This document shows positions 19,289-27,649 of a stretch of 61,350 bases of DNA, one piece after another. Within the stretch, counting starts at the first letter, position 1. Each line of letters opens with the position of its first letter. This stretch comes from Thermotogae bacterium. Lineage in GTDB: Bacteria > Thermotogota > Thermotogae > Mesoaciditogales > Mesoaciditogaceae. A program made the position numbers and the translations under genes. The DNA lies in NCBI GenBank assembly GCA_026988035.1, contig JALSLY010000031.1, positions 1-61,350 on the forward strand. Direction: 5' to 3'. The notes under the pieces were generated by a model. It was not told where the DNA came from. It worked only from the letters and a program-made list of their open reading frames with translations, and ran no database searches.

Positions 19289-19558
19289 TCAGTGCACCGT
19301 TGGAAGATTCACTACATACGCCGTAATCACACTCATAACCATAAAAGTTATGGCTAAAGCAAGCGTGATCCTCCCAAGCGTGTCGAGTCCCTTCTCACGC
19401 CCAAAAACGGTGTAAAGAGAGCCAGAACCAAACGCACCTCCAAGCCCCGCATGCTTGGACATTTGCATCATAACGCTCCAGATAAGACTAACAGCCACTG
19501 ATATGTAGATTGCCACAATTACAATGACTAACGCACTCAAATTTAAACCTCCCTTCAA
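19289..19558 (-). CDS. secG: Protein translocase subunit SecG
   Basis: An 89-residue inner-membrane protein with two hydrophobic helices (about 7-30 and 62-84) and the conserved SecG loop GLGGAFGSGSLYTVFGREKGLD between them. SecG assists SecYE-SecA in protein export. It sits between the cyclodeaminase-like gene and tyrS. Confidence 0.93.
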   Translation of the reverse strand: MKGGLNLSALVIVIVAIYISVAVSLIWSVMMQMSKHAGLGGAFGSGSLYTVFGREKGLDTLGRITLALAITFMVMSVITAYVVNLPTVH

Positions 19559-19594
19559 AAATACCGAATTTGAAAGATTATACCAGAAAAACTA

Positions 19595-20206
19595 TCAATT
19601 ATTTTCACAATTGGCGATACACTTTTCAACATTTCCTTTCAATTCATTTACCGCTTCTCTCATTGAAGAAACAAAATTTTTGTCCTTTATTGAGCCAAGA
19701 TTTATTTCCACATTGGCAATTGCAGATTTGAAAGCAGCTTCCAACAATGCCAGTGCACTCTTGGCATCGCTCTTGGCATTTCTGTTTCCAAATTTATTCA
19801 CAGATTTCGCCAATGGACAAATCTTTGATATCTCACGTGCAAGGTCATATGGAACTTCGCATGCTTTTTTAAGACTCTCTTGTAACTTCTCCGAACGAAC
19901 TTTTTTATTCTCTACTGTATCCTTTGGAAGTTTAAGTGCATTCATAACTTCATTAAAAGCTTTTATATCTTCATCAGCGATTTCAAGGATTCTTTTTCTC
20001 CTATAAGAAGACTCACTGATCACCCTCTCCATTTCAGCTTCGTACTCCTCGTAACCTTTCTTTTCAACAGTCAAAAGTGCTACCATTTCAACAAGCGCTG
20101 CACCTAAAGCCGCAACAATAGCACCAACAGCTCCTCCTCCAGGAGTTGGAGATTTTGAAGCAACGTCTTTGATAAAATCGCTAACGCTTTTATCTGATAT
20201 ACTCAT
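19595..20206 (-). CDS. Formiminotransferase-cyclodeaminase C-terminal-like protein (FTCD_C/FchA)
   Basis: A 203-residue helical protein starting with the family signature SVSDFIKDVASKSPTPGGGAVGAIVAALGAAL. Stand-alone members act as formimido-THF cyclodeaminase or methenyl-THF cyclohydrolase in one-carbon folate metabolism. The glycine-rich PTPGGGA segment and the NKFGNRNAKSDAKSALALLEAAFKSA helix pair are intact. Together with glyA elsewhere in the window it suggests folate one-carbon flux. Which of the two reactions it catalyses cannot be decided from sequence alone. Confidence 0.85.
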   Translation of the reverse strand: MSISDKSVSDFIKDVASKSPTPGGGAVGAIVAALGAALVEMVALLTVEKKGYEEYEAEMERVISESSYRRKRILEIADEDIKAFNEVMNALKLPKDTVENKKVRSEKLQESLKKACEVPYDLAREISKICPLAKSVNKFGNRNAKSDAKSALALLEAAFKSAIANVEINLGSIKDKNFVSSMREAVNELKGNVEKCIANCENN

Positions 20207-20256
20207 TTTATCACCTTCTATTTATATGGATGATTGTAATTATTGATTGCCTATAC

Positions 20257-20982
20257 TTAACTTACAATTTCCACAGAATGAGAAGCGCCTATTCTGGTTG
20301 CTCCAGCCTGTATCATTTTGACTGCATCCTCATAAGTATGAATGCCACCAGAAGCCTTAACACCGATTTTATCACCGACAACGAATCTCATCAAAGCAAC
20401 ATCTTCAGCTACAGCTCCACCTTTGGAATATCCAGTTGAAGTTTTCACAAACAGAGCACCGGCTTCTTTGGAAATCACACACGCTGCAATTTTTTCTTCA
20501 AAGCTTAACAGAGCACTTTCTATTATAACTTTTACGATCCGACCACTTGCTTCTTCAACAACAGCTTTTATATCATCGTAAACCTTTTCATATTCAGAAT
20601 CTTTAAGAGCGCCTATATTTATCACCATATCAAATTCATCAGCTCCGTCAGATAACGCCTGTCTGGTTTCTTCGGCTTTAGCTTTTGAAGAGGTAGCACC
20701 AAATGGAAAAGCGATCACGCTTGCAACTTTGACATTTGTACCTTCTAATTTTTCAGAGGCAAGAGAAACTCTAAAAGGATTTACACATACAGAATGAAAT
20801 TTATAATTCACTGCCTCGAGGCATAAATTTTCTATTTGCCTTGCCTTGGCATCTGGAGAAAGTAGAGTATGATCGATTATTGAAGCGACTTCAGATTTGG
20901 AAATTTCTTGTTTATGTGGTAAAAATGCAAATCCCCTTGCTCGAATTATTTCGCTTTTAATTTTTTCCAACAGATCTTCCAT
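20257..20982 (-). CDS. deoC: Deoxyribose-phosphate aldolase
   Basis: Cleaves 2-deoxyribose 5-phosphate to glyceraldehyde 3-phosphate and acetaldehyde in deoxynucleoside salvage. The 241-residue TIM barrel has [10 protein letters not shown], the Schiff-base lysine in FVKTSTGY (K180) and the second lysine in VKASGGIHT. It lies first in a run with the cyclodeaminase-like gene, secG and tyrS, 260 bases downstream of the nucleoside-importer operon, and its role in nucleoside catabolism matches that neighbour. Confidence 0.95.
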   Translation of the reverse strand: MEDLLEKIKSEIIRARGFAFLPHKQEISKSEVASIIDHTLLSPDAKARQIENLCLEAVNYKFHSVCVNPFRVSLASEKLEGTNVKVASVIAFPFGATSSKAKAEETRQALSDGADEFDMVINIGALKDSEYEKVYDDIKAVVEEASGRIVKVIIESALLSFEEKIAACVISKEAGALFVKTSTGYSKGGAVAEDVALMRFVVGDKIGVKASGGIHTYEDAVKMIQAGATRIGASHSVEIVS

Positions 20983-21127
20983 ATATTATCACCACTCCTC
21001 AAATAAATCTTTAAATTCATTTTGGCAAGACTTTTCAAGTTAGAAATTAAAACCAAGGTACTATTCCAGCCACCGAAGCTTTAATAGAACCTTTAACTGC
21101 GCGGGTTTGACAGTCATAACTGAGTCT

Positions 21128-21216
21128 TTGACCATAATGTCATTTCGGCCTACGAGCCGGAATCTGAGGATGAGATCCCGGATCAGGTCCGGGACGACCT
21201 ACGGTCGGTTCAGGAT
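21128..21216. repeat. Dispersed palindromic repeat, copy 1
   Basis: About 90 bases almost identical to 50486-50550 plus 50608-50639. The core reads CCGGCCTACGAGCCGG-like, then ATCTGAGGATGAGATCCCGG, then GATCAGGTCCGGGA, with nested short palindromes (CCCGGA/TCCGGG; CGACC/GGTCG). It is richer in G+C than its surroundings and lies in the 260-base gap between the HD gene and deoC. No gene is seen in that gap; short frames there are by-products of the repeat. Confidence 0.85.
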
Positions 21217-21242
21217 GAAACTATGCTTAAGACTATCACAAA

Positions 21243-21794
21243 TCACAAACCGATTTCTTCATGAATATCTTTCATGGCATTCAAAGACAGGTTCAAAAAT
21301 TCTTCCAAATCCAATCCAAGATCAGAACAACTCAACATTTGCTCACGACTTGCACCTTTTGCAAATGCCTTTTGCTTAAACTTCTTTAACAAGAAGCTTA
21401 CATCTAATGGTTCTAAAAGTTTTTCAGGACGTATGAGCGCTGCCGCAACAATAAACCCAGTAGTAGGATCTGCAGCGTATATTGCTTTCTCTATCGGTTT
21501 TTCGCGGCTTTTTTTGTCACAATGGGCAAGAATCGCATCATAAATGTCTTGAGGAAGATCATATTTTTTGAGAAGTTTTACGCTCTCAAGACCGTGCCGC
21601 GATGATTCTTCTTTCGTTTCCGGATAATCGTAATCATGAAGAATTCCCGCAATTTCCCATAAATCCACGTCATATCCAAACTTTTTTGCCAATGCACGCA
21701 TAATAGCACCCGTCGCTATCATATGATTCACTAAATTTCTTGAATCGACGTGCGATCTTACCAATGCGATAGCTTCACTTCTTGTCATGCCCAT
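21243..21794 (-). CDS. HD-domain phosphohydrolase
   Basis: A 183-residue (or 181 from ATG 21788) HD-superfamily protein. Metal ligands are visible as H24, the H53-D54 pair in GILHDYDYP, H67, H91 and D109, giving a possible two-metal site of the HDIG type. Proteins of this shape are annotated as predicted hydrolases, possibly acting on nucleotides or phosphate esters. AAGGGGTG supports either start. It overlaps the end of the TPR gene and is last in the nucleoside-importer operon, so a role in nucleotide turnover is plausible but inferred. Confidence 0.8.
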   Translation of the reverse strand: MGMTRSEAIALVRSHVDSRNLVNHMIATGAIMRALAKKFGYDVDLWEIAGILHDYDYPETKEESSRHGLESVKLLKKYDLPQDIYDAILAHCDKKSREKPIEKAIYAADPTTGFIVAAALIRPEKLLEPLDVSFLLKKFKQKAFAKGASREQMLSCSDLGLDLEEFLNLSLNAMKDIHEEIGL

Positions 21795-23001
21795 ACACCC
21801 CTTTACAGCTTCTGTAACCAAAAAACATTCGAATAATGTGATATCTCCGAAGTCTTAAATTAAAGTTTACTTTAGATGGAAGTGTGTTCTTCAACTTTGC
21901 AAACTCAAATATAATCCTTCTCAATGAATTGTAGTAATCATCCTTTAACGTTGAAAGTTTCACTCTCAAAAGGGCAGCGTTTTCATCCGCCATTCCAAAG
22001 GTCTTAACTCGCTCATTTGACAAAGATAAAGAAAGTACCGATTGTGGCTCTATCTTAAGTATTTCATTAATAGCTGAATTGAAACCATTAGACTCGTCCA
22101 TGGAAAAATGGCATAAAGCTTCTAAATACAAGAACTCAGGGTCTTTAACTTTGGGAACAGTTCTAAGCGCACCTGAAAAATTTCCATCGACGTACATCTT
22201 CAACGCATGAGCATATTCTTCAAGAACACAATAACCATTTCGAATAGAAGAAAGCTCCACTCCATTTTTGGCTTTCACGACATCACAAAAGCCGCAACTG
22301 CAAGGATTATAATTTCTCTCGCAAATTCGCTTTGCCAAAGCTTCCATCATAGAAGCTTTATCAGAAAAATCAAACGTACCCACATCTAAAAGATATTTTC
22401 GCTGGTCGGTACGCAAAAATTTGACATCACTCGACTTGTTAAAAATTTTCCAGATAAAGCCTGCAACTTGATCCTTTGTCATTGCGATGTAAAGTTTGAA
22501 AGACTCTTCCCATCGCGGATCTTCGAGAAAAAACAGAACATGAGCAAGTGCCAAATAACTAAAAGATGAAGTTGGATGAGCGTTTTTCAATTCTACCGCT
22601 TTTTCAAGCGCTTCTTTTAATGCACCCGATCCCATTAAAACCATGAAAGTATTGTACATCGATTCAGGATCATCTCGCCTGGAAAATATGTTGAGAGCTT
22701 TTTCAAAATTTCCCCGAAGATAAGCTATTATTCCCAACATGTTATTGGAGAACTTAGAATTTTCTATTATGCCAGCTAAAGTTTCATCTGATATGGCAAA
22801 GTCCAATTTGTACAAATCATCGATGGTTGAAATTTCACTAAAATCCAAATTATAAGATTTCTGGATTGAAAAAGAAATACGGCTACTCTTATCTTCTTTT
22901 TTCCCAGCCTTTGAAGATTCACGACCCAAGTCTTGCTCTATTTTTTTCTTTAATTCAAACACAGCTTTCAATTTGGAATCTTCATCCAACAAGGTTATCA
23001 A
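21775..23001 (-). CDS. TPR-like repeat protein of unknown function with a Cys cluster
   Basis: A 408-residue, probably cytoplasmic helical protein. Several segments have TPR-like A/G/Y spacing (for example NNMLGIIAYLRGNFEKALNI, residues about 86-105, and SFSYLALAHVLFFLEDP near 150). A C-S-C-G-F-C motif near residue 237 could bind a metal with Cys 229-region residues. The start overlaps the end of the second nucleoside permease by 4 bases and its end overlaps the HD gene, so it is translated as part of that operon. I do not recognise a family beyond TPR-like repeats. Confidence 0.7.
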   Translation of the reverse strand: MITLLDEDSKLKAVFELKKKIEQDLGRESSKAGKKEDKSSRISFSIQKSYNLDFSEISTIDDLYKLDFAISDETLAGIIENSKFSNNMLGIIAYLRGNFEKALNIFSRRDDPESMYNTFMVLMGSGALKEALEKAVELKNAHPTSSFSYLALAHVLFFLEDPRWEESFKLYIAMTKDQVAGFIWKIFNKSSDVKFLRTDQRKYLLDVGTFDFSDKASMMEALAKRICERNYNPCSCGFCDVVKAKNGVELSSIRNGYCVLEEYAHALKMYVDGNFSGALRTVPKVKDPEFLYLEALCHFSMDESNGFNSAINEILKIEPQSVLSLSLSNERVKTFGMADENAALLRVKLSTLKDDYYNSLRRIIFEFAKLKNTLPSKVNFNLRLRRYHIIRMFFGYRSCKGVYGHDKK

Positions 23002-23957
23002 TCCTTGATATATGGAATCCCATCAGAACTCGGTGCGCGACTTTTTCCAACTAAGCCTCCAACAACGATAAGAGTTATTATATAAGGGATCATACCAAAT
23101 AGATATTGAGTGTTAGTGGCAAGGTGAAGAATTCCTTGACTTTGAAGCTGATCGTTAAATGCAGAGGCCGCTCCAAACAAAATAGATGCCCACATCGCAC
23201 CAGTTGGACTCCAATTTCCTATGATCATCGCCGCTAATGCGATAAAGCCTCGACCGTTGGACATGTTTTCAGTAAATTGCCCAAGTTCGCCTATACTCAA
23301 GAATGCACCACCAAGCGACGCAAAAACCCCACTCATGAGAACGCCAAAATATCTAACATTGTAAACGTTGACTCCCAAGGTATCAGCTGCCTCGGGATTG
23401 TTGCCAACTGAACGCATTCTCAATCCAAGCCTGGTTTTATATATGAGAAACCAACTAAAAGCAACAGAAGCAAATGCGATATACACTAACGGAGAAAGAG
23501 AATTGAAAATCTTCCCAAAAAACGGAACATTTTCAAATGAACCAAGGTTTACCAAGGGAATAGATCTGACAAGATCAGTGGATCCAGGTTTACCAAAGAG
23601 TTCAACAAGGGAAAATCCTGTTATTCCTTGTGCTAACAGAATCAAAGCAGCTCCACTTATGATCTGGTCTCCAGCGTATCGTATAGAAGCCCACGCATGA
23701 AGAGCTGCCATAGCTACCCCGAGCAACACGCCAAGCGCAAGACCGTACCAAGGATTGCCAGTAAAATAACTTCCAACAACACCACCAAAAGCTCCTATAA
23801 GCATTATACCTTCAAGTGCTATATTAACTACGCCTGTTGTTTCACTGTAAACTCCACCCAACGCTGCCAATATCAAAGGTGTTGATTGATTCAGCGTGGA
23901 CTTGTAAAAGATTGGATTGATGAATACATTTATTATCGCTTGTATCCAAGCATTCAC
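22998..23957 (-). CDS. Nucleoside ABC transporter permease (NupQ/YufQ-like)
   Basis: A 319-residue BPD_transp_2-family permease with about eight to nine helices, including TTGVVNIALEGIMLIGAFGG and AGDQIISGAALILLAQG, motifs shared by the Bmp-linked nucleoside/guanosine importers. It forms the inner-membrane channel with the upstream permease, with which it overlaps by 4 bases. The context (Bmp-type binding protein, double ATPase, two unequal permeases) is the standard five-part layout of these importers. Confidence 0.9.
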   Translation of the reverse strand: MNAWIQAIINVFINPIFYKSTLNQSTPLILAALGGVYSETTGVVNIALEGIMLIGAFGGVVGSYFTGNPWYGLALGVLLGVAMAALHAWASIRYAGDQIISGAALILLAQGITGFSLVELFGKPGSTDLVRSIPLVNLGSFENVPFFGKIFNSLSPLVYIAFASVAFSWFLIYKTRLGLRMRSVGNNPEAADTLGVNVYNVRYFGVLMSGVFASLGGAFLSIGELGQFTENMSNGRGFIALAAMIIGNWSPTGAMWASILFGAASAFNDQLQSQGILHLATNTQYLFGMIPYIITLIVVGGLVGKSRAPSSDGIPYIKD

Positions 23958-25015
23958 GCCTCTTCGACCTCTTTTCTCTTCCAGAACATGAACGTTTTCA
24001 CCAACCTGTTAGTTGCAACGAGGAAGATGATTATACCCTGGATTATTATAACTATATTCTTTGAAACGCCAGCAATTTGCATTTGATTAGAACCAGCTCT
24101 TATTGATGAAATTAGAAACGCCGCAAACGCTATACCTATTGGGTCATTTTGCCCTATCAACGCAATCGTTATTCCATCAAAACCCATACTTCCTCCAAGA
24201 GCTCCAAGATATCTGTAATACAAACCCATAACCTGCATCGTCCCTGCAAGTCCTGCCAACGCTCCACTTATAGCCATAGCCATAACGGTATTTCTTCCTA
24301 TGCTTATTCCACCATACTCGGCGGCATAAGGGTTAAAGCCAACTGCTTTAACTTCATATCCCATTTTTGTTTTCTCGATGAGAATATAAACCACTACCAC
24401 AGCGGTAAGTGCCACGAATATTCCAGCACTAAGCCAAGTTGCTCCAGAAGTAATAAGATTTGGAAATCTCGCAGAGTAGGCTATCTCAGGTGACTTAGGA
24501 ACCCCGCCAGGTGCTTGAAAGGGACCATTAACCACATAGTTAGCAATAAAAACAGCAACATAGTTAAGCATTATAGTCGTAATAACCTCATGTGCTCCTC
24601 TAGCAACCTTGAGCCATCCCGCAATTGCCGCCCACAATGCTCCGCCAACCATTCCGGTTATGAGCATGATAGGTATTGAAAGGTAAAATGGATACGCTAT
24701 CATCTTTGTTCCAATATAAGTCGATAAAAGTGCCCCAATTATCAGCTGCCCATTAGCTCCTATGTTGAAGAGGCCTGCTCTGAATCCTAACCCAACTGAA
24801 AGTCCGGTGAGTATTAAAGGAGTTGCTTTCATCAAGTTATTTATCAAGGCACCTTTTGTTCCAAAAGCCCCAAAAAGCAAGGCTCCGTAAGCCACTATCG
24901 GATTTTTACCGATCATGATCATGACAATTGCAGCAATAAATAAAGAAGTAATAACTGCAAATACTGGGACCACTATTTTATCGTTCATGTAGAATTTCTT
25001 CAGTCCATTTGCCAT
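23954..25015 (-). CDS. Nucleoside ABC transporter permease (NupP/YufP-like)
   Basis: A 353-residue permease with about nine helices and the characteristic FRAGLFNIGANGQLIIGAL and EVITTIMLNYVAVFIANYVV stretches of the larger permease in Bmp/Nup importers. It begins 3 bases after the ATPase gene and overlaps the second permease by 4 bases. It works with the ATPase and the Bmp-type receptor to import purine or other nucleosides. Confidence 0.9.
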   Translation of the reverse strand: MANGLKKFYMNDKIVVPVFAVITSLFIAAIVMIMIGKNPIVAYGALLFGAFGTKGALINNLMKATPLILTGLSVGLGFRAGLFNIGANGQLIIGALLSTYIGTKMIAYPFYLSIPIMLITGMVGGALWAAIAGWLKVARGAHEVITTIMLNYVAVFIANYVVNGPFQAPGGVPKSPEIAYSARFPNLITSGATWLSAGIFVALTAVVVVYILIEKTKMGYEVKAVGFNPYAAEYGGISIGRNTVMAMAISGALAGLAGTMQVMGLYYRYLGALGGSMGFDGITIALIGQNDPIGIAFAAFLISSIRAGSNQMQIAGVSKNIVIIIQGIIIFLVATNRLVKTFMFWKRKEVEEA

Positions 25016-25018
25016 CTT

Positions 25019-26578
25019 TCAAGCCTCCTGAGTCCGCAGATCTTCAAGTCTATGCCCTGCCATCATCAAACCAACTTCTTCAGTTGTCGTCTCTTGAGGG
25101 GTAACTTCTCCCATAATTTGTCCTTCATACATAACCAATATTCTATCGCTTAACGAAAAAATTTCTTCGAGCTCCATCGATATCAAAAGCACTCCAACAC
25201 CTTTATCACGCATAGAAATGATCGTTTTGTGTATGAACTCAATAGCTCCTATATCCAATCCGCGAGTTGGTTGAGAGACAACCATAAAATCCGGACCAAA
25301 AGAAATTTCCCGGGCCACTATAACTTTTTGTTGATTCCCACCGCTCAAATTCGCTCCAAGCAAATTTATGAGCGGAGGTCTCACGTCAAAACGTTTCACA
25401 AGTTCGTCCGAAAACCGCTTAATATCAGGCATTTTTAAGAATTCTCCATCACAGAACTGTGGATCATCGTGCTTCCCAAGTATAAAATTGTAATAAAGAG
25501 GAAAGGCCGTCACTAAGCCATGCTTAAGCCTGTCTTCTGGTATATGGCCCATTCCCATGTCACGCCTTTTCTTTGGCGAAAAATTGGTTATATCTACACC
25601 TTTAAAAATTACATGCCCTTCCTCTACTTTTCTCAAACCGGTAATGGCTTCTACCAATTCTGTTTGACCATTCCCAGCAACACCTGCAATACCAACAATT
25701 TCACCGCGTTTCACAGAGAGAGTAAGACCTCTTACCGCTTCCAATCCTCTATTCTCATTAACGTGAAGATCTTCAACTCTAAGAATTTCTTTGCCAACCT
25801 TTGCTTCTCCTTTCTCTACCCTGAGAAGTACATCCCGACCTACCATCATACGGGCAAGTTCTCTTGGGTTGGTATCAACAGTCTTAACCACACCCGTGAC
25901 TTTCCCAAGTCGCATGACCGTTACAGAATTGGTTATAGCCATAACCTCGTGAAGTTTATGAGTTATAAATATAATGGTTTTTCCCTGAGATTTTAAAGCT
26001 CTTAAAATCTCGAAAAGTTCCTCTGTTTCTTGAGGAGTGAGAACTGCTGTTGGTTCGTCAAGGATAAGTATTTCCGCTCCTCGATACAAAACTTTTATAA
26101 TTTCCACACGTTGCTGTATTCCAACTGGAAGATCTTCTATAATCGCATCAGGTTCTACAAACAATCCGAATCTTTTGGATAATTCATTGATCTGTTTGCG
26201 AGCTTTGTCTCTTGCAAAGAAAGGTCCGTAAACCGGCTCCATTCCTAAAACAATGTTTTCAACCACACTTAGTCTATCGACAAGCATGAAATGTTGATGC
26301 ACCATTCCAATCTTCGCATTTATCGCATCATTTGGATTCCTAATTTTGATTTCTGCTCCGTTTATGTAAATTTTTCCAGAATCTGAATTTATTAAACCGT
26401 AAAGCTGATTCATTAACGTGGTTTTACCCGCACCATTTTCGCCAACTATCGCGTGGATCTCGCCTCGTTCTACAAAAAGATCGACGTGATCGTTGGCGAG
26501 AACTCCTGGAAATCTCTTGACGATTTTTTCCATAACAACTGCATATTTGGAATAATCTTTTTTATTCGCTTTATCCAC
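25019..26578 (-). CDS. Nucleoside ABC transporter ATP-binding protein (double NBD)
   Basis: A 519-residue fused ATPase of the NupO/YufO (MglA-like) class. The first nucleotide-binding domain has Walker A GENGAGKT and ILILDEPTAVLT; the second has the degenerate Walker A GVAGNGQTE typical of this class and LSGGNQQKVIVARE. I moved the start to GTG 26578, which has GGAG 7 bases upstream, instead of a start 10 codons earlier. It follows bmpA across a hairpin terminator, so it is probably expressed by read-through at a lower level than the receptor. Confidence 0.93.
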   Translation of the reverse strand: MDKANKKDYSKYAVVMEKIVKRFPGVLANDHVDLFVERGEIHAIVGENGAGKTTLMNQLYGLINSDSGKIYINGAEIKIRNPNDAINAKIGMVHQHFMLVDRLSVVENIVLGMEPVYGPFFARDKARKQINELSKRFGLFVEPDAIIEDLPVGIQQRVEIIKVLYRGAEILILDEPTAVLTPQETEELFEILRALKSQGKTIIFITHKLHEVMAITNSVTVMRLGKVTGVVKTVDTNPRELARMMVGRDVLLRVEKGEAKVGKEILRVEDLHVNENRGLEAVRGLTLSVKRGEIVGIAGVAGNGQTELVEAITGLRKVEEGHVIFKGVDITNFSPKKRRDMGMGHIPEDRLKHGLVTAFPLYYNFILGKHDDPQFCDGEFLKMPDIKRFSDELVKRFDVRPPLINLLGANLSGGNQQKVIVAREISFGPDFMVVSQPTRGLDIGAIEFIHKTIISMRDKGVGVLLISMELEEIFSLSDRILVMYEGQIMGEVTPQETTTEEVGLMMAGHRLEDLRTQEA

Positions 26579-26603
26579 AGTGACGCTCCTTTCAATTAAG
26601 AAA

Positions 26604-26635
26604 GGCACAAAGGGGGAATAGGCCCCCCTTTGCGC
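26604..26635 (-). terminator. Partial terminator between the nucleoside receptor and ATPase genes
   Basis: A GC-rich stem of about 11 bp on the minus strand (GCAAAGGGGGG against CCCCCTTTGTGC, 26605-26616 with 26623-26635) lies 3 bases after the bmpA stop. The following tail is only weakly T-rich, so it probably attenuates rather than stops transcription, favouring the receptor over the ATPase and permeases. Confidence 0.7.
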
Positions 26636-26638
26636 TTG

Positions 26639-27649
26639 TTAGAATTGAATCTGTGGAACTTGGAAAGCTTGAAACGCTTCTTTAGTCCCAGGAACCACCA
26701 ATTTACCGTCTATTATGGCTTTTTTGAGGACATCCAACTGATGGAAAATTGGTTTAGGAACGAGTTGTTTCGTGTAAGTCATCGGACTCATACCTATACC
26801 ATTGTCTTTCAACGTCAGAGTGATCGTACCACCTTTAAAAGTTCCTTCAACAACAGATTTAATACCATCAAAAACAGCAACGTTTACTCTCTTCATGGCA
26901 CTTGTAAGAACATACCCTGGAGCTAAGTAATCTTGATCCTGGTCAACACCAATGGCAAAATGCCCCTTTCCAGCGTCTTTTGCAGCTTCTATTGTTCCAA
27001 GTCCGCTCAAACCCGCAGCCGCAAAGACAATATCTGCACCTTCTGAAAACTGACTGTTAGTCATGGATTTCCCAGCAGCGGGATCGTCGAAACTACCGAC
27101 ATACCCCGAGAGAACCTGAACATTAGCCCCATTGAGAACATTGTAGGTCTTAACACCTGCTTCATACCCATATTGGTATCTCAAAACAGGTGGTATTGGA
27201 ATTCCGCCTACATATCCCACCTTTCCAGTTTTGGTCATCGCAGCTGCAAGGTATCCAACTAAAAACGCTCCCTGTTGTTCCTTAAACAAAAAGTTCTCAA
27301 CATTTGGTGATTTGACAACACCATCTATGAATATGAACTTCGTATTTGGGAACTGTGGTGCAACTTTTGCGAGCGCGTCTTGCATCATGAATCCAACAGC
27401 AACAACCACATCTGAAACTTGGGCAGCGGCTGTAAGATTTGGAATGTAGTCAGCCTGCTCGTAAGACTGAATGACGTTCGCAGTCACATCGTACTTTTTG
27501 GCTGCCATTTCCACTCCAGCCCACGCACTGTCGTTAAAGGATTTGTCACCAAGTCCACCTGTGTCCGTGACAAAAAATACTGTGATAGACATGCCGATTG
27601 TACCTAAAACAAGCACCAATGCCAGAAAAGCTACAAGATACTTCCTCAT
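26639..27649 (-). CDS. Bmp/PnrA-type nucleoside-binding protein
   Basis: A 336-residue substrate-binding protein with a signal peptide (RKYLVAFLALVLVLGTIGM) and the family signature TDTGGLGDKSFNDSAWAGVE at the start of the mature chain. ADYIPNLTAAAQVSDVVVAVGF and the conserved GVDQDQDYLAPGYVLTSAMKR match the Bmp (basic membrane protein)/PnrA purine-nucleoside receptors. No lipobox cysteine is visible, unlike most Gram-positive members, fitting a periplasmic protein. It overlaps the large membrane protein gene upstream by 4 bases. Confidence 0.93.
   Translation of the reverse strand: MRKYLVAFLALVLVLGTIGMSITVFFVTDTGGLGDKSFNDSAWAGVEMAAKKYDVTANVIQSYEQADYIPNLTAAAQVSDVVVAVGFMMQDALAKVAPQFPNTKFIFIDGVVKSPNVENFLFKEQQGAFLVGYLAAAMTKTGKVGYVGGIPIPPVLRYQYGYEAGVKTYNVLNGANVQVLSGYVGSFDDPAAGKSMTNSQFSEGADIVFAAAGLSGLGTIEAAKDAGKGHFAIGVDQDQDYLAPGYVLTSAMKRVNVAVFDGIKSVVEGTFKGGTITLTLKDNGIGMSPMTYTKQLVPKPIFHQLDVLKKAIIDGKLVVPGTKEAFQAFQVPQIQF

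Noticed and set aside
21107-21379. Plus-strand frame of 90 codons over the repeat and the HD gene
   Set aside because: Composed of repeat sequence plus the antisense of the HD gene; no coding character or ribosome site.
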